From positions 3,224,001 through 3,288,000 of the forward strand of contig NC_026503.1 of assembly GCF_000182925.2 (NCBI RefSeq): DNA of 64,000 nt, given 5' to 3'. The translations under genes and the position numbers were made by a program. Shown one piece after another: positions 58,675 to 64,000 of the stretch. This DNA is from Neurospora crassa OR74A (taxonomy: Eukaryota > Ascomycota > Sordariomycetes > Sordariales > Sordariaceae). The notes beneath the pieces are model-generated. The model ran no database searches, was not told the origin of the DNA, and saw only the letters and a program-made list of their open reading frames with translations. Numbering within the stretch: the stretch's first letter is position 1; each line of letters opens with the position of its first letter.

Positions 58675-59834
58675 ATGTCGCTCAACCTCAGGACCATTTC
58701 CCCCTTGAAGCGGGCATGGTACAAGTGGAAAGCCATCAAGTTTCCATGGCGTAATAAGCTTCTTGTCGGTAAGAACTGGGAACCAACATAAACACATGAG
58801 CATCCCCCTTCCCCCCTCCCCCCCCCCTTTCCCCTGGCCCTGTTTGTCTCGGTCACGCCGTAGATCGATGACATACGCGCTTTCATCCTTGGGGGATCCT
58901 CCGGCCAAGAAGTCCTTCAATTTTCTTATCATTTACCTTTTTTTTTTTTTTTTTGGTCTCAACTCCTGGTATCTCCTTTTTCATCACCATCCTCACAAGA
59001 CATCTCTTGTTGTCTCTTAGTCACTCAACCCCTTTCTTTCTTTCTTTTTTTCTTGCTTTCTTCGCACTTCTGTCCCCCCTTCTTCCCCTTCACCATGACT
59101 AACCCTAGACAGGCCTCGACCTAGCTGGCAATGCCTACTATCAGTTCCGCCCCACTCGCTCCACCATCCGCTGGCGCCGGATAGTTCAGTACCCAGGCGG
59201 TCGCAGCACACACTTCAGTGATGTCGCCGTTCCCCCCTCCTGGCACCAATGGCTTCGATACACGCGGGAGGACCCACCGACGATAGAGGAGCAAGAGGCC
59301 GAAGTGGCTCGGCAGCAGAGGATCAAAGTGCTGGCCAAGATGGCGGACGAGAAATGGGAGGCCAAGGCCAAGTACATTCCGGATTCGCCAGGGGAACCTT
59401 CAACCAGGACCATTGGAAAGCCAGGCGAGGAATATGGGCAGCCGCTTCCGCCTCTGGTGGGAGAGGGTATGAAGAAGAGCAGCCCCTACACCGAGGGGAC
59501 AAGTGGAGGGGTTGTGAGCGGTGTTGATGTTTTTGGGAGCGAAGAGGCGAAGCAGGCTGCAAAGGAAGAGCAGGAGAAGCCCAGGGCGACGGTCACGCAG
59601 ACGGCCACGACGACTACTCCTACCAACACGAGCTCCGCCACAGCACATGCGACGCCAGCAGACCAAACGAGCGGAGCAAGGGAACATACCTGGGATCAGA
59701 TGATGAAGCAGCAGAAGCAGCACAAGAAAAAGGGTATCGATCCATGGAAGCAGGCTCAGGCCAGTAATCCCAGTGGGGAGTGGCATCCCAAGGCGTGGGA
59801 TCCGACGGCGAGTTTGGGCAACAAGAAGGGGTGA
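58675..59834 (+). CDS. Complex I assembly factor, NDUFAF2/B17.2-like (13.4L type, 271 aa)
   Basis: Two exons, 58675-58768 and 59113-59834, split by a 344-bp intron (GTAAGA donor, GACTAACC branch, GACAG acceptor), the longest in the window. The junction gives KLLVGLDLAGNAYYQFRP, which is the hallmark block of the NDUFA12/NDUFAF2 family. Preceding residues AWYKWKAIKFPWR and following RRIVQYPGGRSTHFSDVAVPPSWHQWLRYTREDPPTIEEQ also match. Human NDUFAF2 (B17.2L) is about 170 residues; here a Thr/Ala/Gln-rich extension ends KKGIDPWKQAQASNPSGEWHPKAWDP, which is also typical of the fungal members. The role is assembly of mitochondrial NADH dehydrogenase. N. crassa has a characterised homolog called 13.4L, and this is likely that gene, by inference. 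The structural NDUFA12 subunit is the alternative but is usually shorter. Confidence 0.88.
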
Positions 59835-60676
59835 TTTAGATGCTTCCTTTGTGACTTGAGAAGTCATGCATTGGAACAAAAGGCGAAAGGGGCTCTGGAT
59901 GTTCCAGTCATCCAGCCCTCCTATGAGTCTATGAGTTATGGCGCATGATAAAAAAAAAAGAGGGGACACAGATACCTCTGATGAGGGGGCACAGAGACCT
60001 CCTGCCGACGACTGAATTCATTCTTGTCATCTGATAGCGTTCCAGTCGCTTTCGGTTTGACCCAAACATGTGCATAGTGTACCTATTTTGTTCAAGGACA
60101 ATAGAAAGAGAGATCGCGAGGTTGAGAACATTGTTCAAAACCTTGCCTGGAAGCAGTTGTAGAGAAATGAGTAGAGGATCATCACCACTATAGATTGCTC
60201 AAAAGAGATAGATATTTCAGTTCTATAAGTCTTCAGTTTACAAAGCCATCTGAAAAGACTATGAATTCGTTTATTCCCTGTCATGGTGAAAGGAAGAAGA
60301 ACAGAGAATGAGGACAAGGTGAAGACAAGACAACTCAATGGAGCTCTGACAAGCAAGACCCACTGACAGGCTCAAGCTTTGGCGCTAACTCAATTGGGCT
60401 ACAGGTACTGTACCTCTATGTACCAAGGTACCGGGCCGCCCGCTGTGCTTCATCCCGTGACTGCGCATTTGGTGTGAATCTGGGAGCCCCGCTGCCGTCG
60501 CGCTCGTTTGCACCACGGACCACATCAAGCGCGTCTCTCTTTTCCCACTCTTTTCCAACTTTTGCTTTTTTTGTGTCACATCTTTCCCAGACTTTCACAC
60601 CACCAACCTCTGTACCCGTGCCACCTATCATTATTACAGAGAGAGCAATAGAGCTGGGAGGCCCAATTCTCACGCC
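59835..60676. other. Intergenic region, tandem genes
   Basis: About 840 bp between two plus-strand genes: 3'-flank of the NDUFAF2-type gene and promoter of the 650-aa gene, with a pyrimidine-rich stretch at about 60520-60600. The middle (about 60040-60370) is AT-rich. No gene is seen. Confidence 0.55.
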
Positions 60677-62629
60677 ATGGCGGCCTCATCGCCGCTCACA
60701 GATCTCGACGGCACATTGACGCCGGCCTCTTTCCACACAGCCGCCAACTCCCCCATCGCTGCCGATACCACCAACATCACAAGTCCCGACCACGAAAATG
60801 ACCAAAAGCCTGGGTACTACAAGTGCAAAGAGATTCCCCATGTTCTGAAACAGTCCTGCCAGATCCATCTCGAAGAGCAAATGTACCTCCCCGCAATCGA
60901 ACTACTCGGAAGTCTTCTCAGCGATGCCGGTGAAAGGCAGCAAACAGACAGACCCGTCCGAGTACCTCCTCCCGCCCAGATTGCTCTGCTCGGCACCCTG
61001 ACCATTCACCCTGCATACACATCCCGGGCCCCCGAGCAAACCAACCTCGACATCGCTGCCGAATCGCGAGAATACCTCCGTACCCTCCTCAACAAGGTCG
61101 GACCCATAAATGCCGACTTCCGCTCCGCATTTTCGTTCAGACAAGGGCAAAGCAGTGGCAGATGGGCCCGCAGAAACTCGCGAGAATTCAACAGCCCTGG
61201 CGAAAGTGACGGCGGCGGCAGTATCGGCAGTTACAGCGAGGCGGATAACATTGAGAGCAAGTGGTCTGGAAATGACCACAGTATATGGAGAAGATCATCG
61301 GATTTCTGGTCTGTCTTGGGTTGGGCGTTCCGGTGCAGCACTACACATACACATCGCTGGGTACACTGGAAGGCGTGGCTGGATTTCATGATCGAGTGCC
61401 TGGAGAAGGATTGGGATGAGCGGCTTGCGCAGGATCAGGCCAACTTCCAAGCGGAAAGCAACAATAGCAGCGACAGCGAGTCCCAGGCTCAGTGCCAGTA
61501 CCCTTTGCTGAAGCAAAGTCTATTTGTCCAATATGTGGATGATCTACGGCGGGATAGGAAGAGGGTACTCCATGAAGTTATTCGCGCATTGTTAGCGTTT
61601 GCCGATGACGAAAACTCCGCGGACAATACCTACTACAGAGAGGTGTTCAACAAGGAGACAGTCCTCCACACAGACAAAAGCAACAAGCGGAAACACTCGC
61701 AAATGACCGCCGTCGACTTGGAAAACGACCAGTTCGGCGATTACCTCGAAGACTGGGACGACCCGGTCACCGACGACGACGACGACGATGGCAAAGCAAA
61801 CGCATTCCATACTCCTCACCATCCATCCGGCCGAACAGGCCGACGAACGAAAGGCCGACCAAAATCCACCCCTTTCTCCAAACCCGGCAAGGCCTTCGAC
61901 GTCTCCCCCGCATCGACGCCCAACCCCCTGCGCGTAACCGACGGCCTAGCGGACTCGATACCTCTCCGGCTGCGTCTCTTCCGCCTCATCTCGGGCTGCG
62001 CCTACTATCTCCCACACGACGTTCTGTGCAAGACCCATGAGCTCTACGATCTCTTCACATTGCGTCTCAAATCCTTGCCCCTCGCCAGTTTCGAGCTCTT
62101 TCTCTCCCTCGATCACACCGACTTTGCCCTCCCACGCTTCATCTACGTCTCACTCCTACGCTACGTGGCTCAGTCGTTCATTCCTCGCAACGCTCCGCAG
62201 CCTGAAGACGTCGACCCGGAGGCCGAAGCCGACCACGCCATCAGCCAGACAATACTTAGAGAGTGTTTTCTGCCGTTTCCGGCCAAGACAGTCACCGTGG
62301 AGGATAATGCCAAGTTTAGCCTGGTGCTGGAGAGCATGGCCTGGTGTCTGTTTCAGTCCGGGAGTGTTGATTATTCTGATGAGCTGAAGTGGGCGGTGGA
62401 GAAGGGGATTGAGGAACGGGAGAAGAAGATCAAGAAGGCGGGTGGGAGAGGTGGAGGAGGAGCAGCGATGACGGCTGCGGAGAAGATGGGGAGGCAGGTA
62501 TTGGAGAGGAGTGCGGCGTCATTGAGGACATTTGTCGACGCAGTTGAGGCTATGAGTTTAGCGGAGGATAGGGTAATGGGTACTGGGGATGAGATGGATG
62601 AGGATTCTGTCCTGGCGGGAAGCCCTTAG
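60677..62629 (+). CDS. Conserved-looking protein of unknown function (650 aa)
   Basis: Single exon with an ATG in good context (GCCATGG). I do not recognise a named family. The first 45 residues are Ser/Thr-rich. Residues about 45-145 are a compact helical segment (YKCKEIPHVLKQSCQIHLEEQMYLPAIELLGSLLSDAG), perhaps repeat-like. Residues about 200-300 are Trp-rich (SIWRRSSDFWSVLGWAFRC, HRWVHWKAWLDFMIECLEKDW). A basic/acidic linker at about 355-410 has a DDDDDD run and an AT-hook-like KGRPKS (392-397), which hints at a nuclear protein. A helical C-terminal domain (about 425-560) contains DSIPLRLRLFRLISGCAYYLP. The dense hydrophobic core in three separate segments argues for a real, structured protein. 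No signal peptide or membrane helix is evident. Function is left open. Confidence 0.8.
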   Translation: MAASSPLTDLDGTLTPASFHTAANSPIAADTTNITSPDHENDQKPGYYKCKEIPHVLKQSCQIHLEEQMYLPAIELLGSLLSDAGERQQTDRPVRVPPPAQIALLGTLTIHPAYTSRAPEQTNLDIAAESREYLRTLLNKVGPINADFRSAFSFRQGQSSGRWARRNSREFNSPGESDGGGSIGSYSEADNIESKWSGNDHSIWRRSSDFWSVLGWAFRCSTTHTHRWVHWKAWLDFMIECLEKDWDERLAQDQANFQAESNNSSDSESQAQCQYPLLKQSLFVQYVDDLRRDRKRVLHEVIRALLAFADDENSADNTYYREVFNKETVLHTDKSNKRKHSQMTAVDLENDQFGDYLEDWDDPVTDDDDDDGKANAFHTPHHPSGRTGRRTKGRPKSTPFSKPGKAFDVSPASTPNPLRVTDGLADSIPLRLRLFRLISGCAYYLPHDVLCKTHELYDLFTLRLKSLPLASFELFLSLDHTDFALPRFIYVSLLRYVAQSFIPRNAPQPEDVDPEAEADHAISQTILRECFLPFPAKTVTVEDNAKFSLVLESMAWCLFQSGSVDYSDELKWAVEKGIEEREKKIKKAGGRGGGGAAMTAAEKMGRQVLERSAASLRTFVDAVEAMSLAEDRVMGTGDEMDEDSVLAGSP

Positions 62630-63395
62630 AAGTGGCGAGTCCCTTAAGTGACAATGGGTCTGCTGGTTTCTGGGGTTTGGCCTGTTTTGGAGCTGGTGTT
62701 TGGCGGCGTTCTACTGCACGGCAAAAATGGTTTAGCGCTTGATAATGGGGTTTTTGGCGGTTACATATGATTTGTTCACACATTTTGTTATATGATACCC
62801 CCTCAGCTTAGTACTGGAAGTGTGTGTTTTGTTGCAAGCGTACAAGATTAATATGTAAGAAGATTTCCAGTCCATGCCAGACGAGTGGTTATATTGCCTT
62901 TGGCTACTGTTGCTATCTACATCGGAATCCCATCATTGAATCCATGACGGGTCAAGGGTTAGGGTTCATAAACCCCTGATATCCGTACCCCACTGAAACG
63001 TAACCGCTGTGGAACTCGACGGCCACGACCTGTGACAGCTCAACCACCTTGACAACCTCCGTCTGGGGATAGCTTCAGATCTCCCAAACCACCACCACAG
63101 GCGAACAGATCCAACATCTACAGACTTGGGGGACCGTACCACAAGCTGCCACTACCACGTATTCATATAATACTTAATATCTTTCTCTAATGGCGCTTAT
63201 CACATAGTCCTCCTTCCCCTTCAATCGCAAGCTCGAACCACCTGTTCCCGTCGTCCCCCATTCGAAGTTCGAACGATCAGATTTGACCGCCCGCGCATTC
63301 GCCCATTCCCATAACTAAGACGCGCAATTTCACCCCCTCTCCCAGTAAACCAACTACAACATCGCGACGGTACAACAACAACCATCACCACCACA
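62630..63395. other. Intergenic region upstream of the COG1-like gene
   Basis: 766 bp between two plus-strand genes. It includes a double telomere-type motif at 62955-62966, about 430 bases upstream of the COG1-like start. Nothing else is recognised. Confidence 0.55.
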
Positions 63396-64000
63396 ATGGC
63401 GAACCATCCAATCCCCGACCTCTCCACCCTTCTCTCCTCCGCCCAAATCTTCTCTTCCAACTACCCCCTCCCCCACATCCGCGCCATCCACAAGGCCCTC
63501 CATGCCGAGATCGACGACAAGCAGTCGCGCCTGCGCACCCAGGTCGGCGGCTCCTACCGCGAGCTGCTGGGCACGGCCGACACGATTGTGCAGATGCGGG
63601 GCGACATGGAATCCGTGCAGGCGACATTGGGGCGCATGGGTGGAAGGTGCGGCAGGCAGGTGGTGAAGGAGAAGATGGATGGACTCAAGAAGTGGGATGA
63701 GAGCGAGGATATGCACAACACGAGCAGAAGGGAGGCGGCGAGGGTCAAGATTCTGGAGGGGTGTGTGTTGGCTGTCCAGAAGTTGTTGAGACGGGAGGAG
63801 AAGGTCGCGGGGAGGGATACTAGAAAGATGAGAGGAGGGAAAGTGGAAGAAAAGGAGGCAGTAATGTCCAAAGGGGATAAATTGCTTGTTGCGGCCAAGG
63901 TCTGCGTGCTTGGAAGACTGCTGGTCAAGACTTTTGAGCGGGAGGGCATTCATACCGAAGCGTCGAGGACGGCGGTCCAGTCGGCTGATAGATCGTTGAC
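63396..64000 (+). CDS. COG1-like subunit of the conserved oligomeric Golgi complex (N-terminal part, runs off window)
   Basis: The frame opens with MANHPIPDLSTLLSSAQIFSSNYPL and stays open to the window end (201 complete codons), so only the N-terminus is visible. The segment HIRAIHKALHAEIDDKQSRLRTQVGGSYRELLGTADTIVQMRGDMESVQATL matches the N-terminal helical pattern of COG1/Vps51-type tethering proteins, where an early heptad-rich helix mediates complex assembly. The following part, through KILEGCVLAVQKLLRREEK, continues the helical bundle. The ATG follows CCACCACA. The complex tethers retrograde vesicles within the Golgi. COG1 is the best fit; another COG or Vps51-type subunit is the main alternative, since the diagnostic C-terminus is missing. 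Confidence 0.78.
   Translation, partial: MANHPIPDLSTLLSSAQIFSSNYPLPHIRAIHKALHAEIDDKQSRLRTQVGGSYRELLGTADTIVQMRGDMESVQATLGRMGGRCGRQVVKEKMDGLKKWDESEDMHNTSRREAARVKILEGCVLAVQKLLRREEKVAGRDTRKMRGGKVEEKEAVMSKGDKLLVAAKVCVLGRLLVKTFEREGIHTEASRTAVQSADRSL

Noticed and set aside
60040-60370. RIP-mutated transposon relic in an AT-rich intergenic stretch
   Set aside because: AT content is only moderately raised, with no terminal repeats or coding remnants.
1-64000. Dispersed 5S rRNA gene, tRNA genes or CRISPR array
   Set aside because: Neurospora has scattered 5S genes, but I did not see the conserved 5S internal promoter sequence or any tRNA cloverleaf. No regularly spaced direct repeats are present.

Overview
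This 64-kb window is nuclear DNA from a filamentous ascomycete, most likely Neurospora crassa or a very close Sordariales relative. The evidence is threefold. Introns are short (62-140 bp, one of 344 bp) with GTATGT/GTAAGT-type donors and CTAAC/CTGAC branch sites. The gaps between genes are long and full of homopolymers and microsatellites. The genes also match well-known Neurospora loci: set-2, cul4, mus-21 (ATM/Tel1) and mip-1. From memory, not checked, the first three carry closely spaced N. crassa locus numbers (NCU00269, NCU00272, NCU00274), which fits this order. No transposon, CRISPR array, tRNA or rRNA was recognised.

Left part (1-21 kb): a small Gln/His-rich protein; a small secreted, probably GPI-anchored protein; a possible small membrane protein; a Myb-like/AT-hook protein; a 6.2-kb gap without a convincing gene; set-2 (H3K36 methyltransferase); and a DUF7729 cell-surface protein on the minus strand.

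Middle part (24-54 kb): cul4 (cullin 4), nup192 (inner-ring nucleoporin), mus-21 (ATM/Tel1 kinase, 2939 aa), a RING protein that looks like the SUMO-targeted ubiquitin ligase Slx8, and mip-1 (mitochondrial DNA polymerase gamma). Four of these five neighbours act in genome maintenance or ubiquitin signalling. Each has its own promoter, so this is co-location, not an operon.

Right part (54-64 kb): a transgelin-like protein (CH domain, one calponin-like repeat, long charged helix), a complex I assembly factor of the NDUFAF2 (13.4L) type, an unrecognised conserved-looking 650-aa protein, and the first 605 bases of a COG1-like Golgi tethering subunit that runs off the window.

All exon-intron models were built by reading splice signals and checking that the reading phase closes; none is backed by transcript data. 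The most unusual signals are four introns that are a multiple of three and stop-free, one of which would add a poly-valine membrane segment if retained; two short uORFs ahead of mus-21; SUMO-interacting motifs beside the Slx8-like RING; and telomere-type hexamers in two intergenic spots. No clearly new multi-gene system was found.
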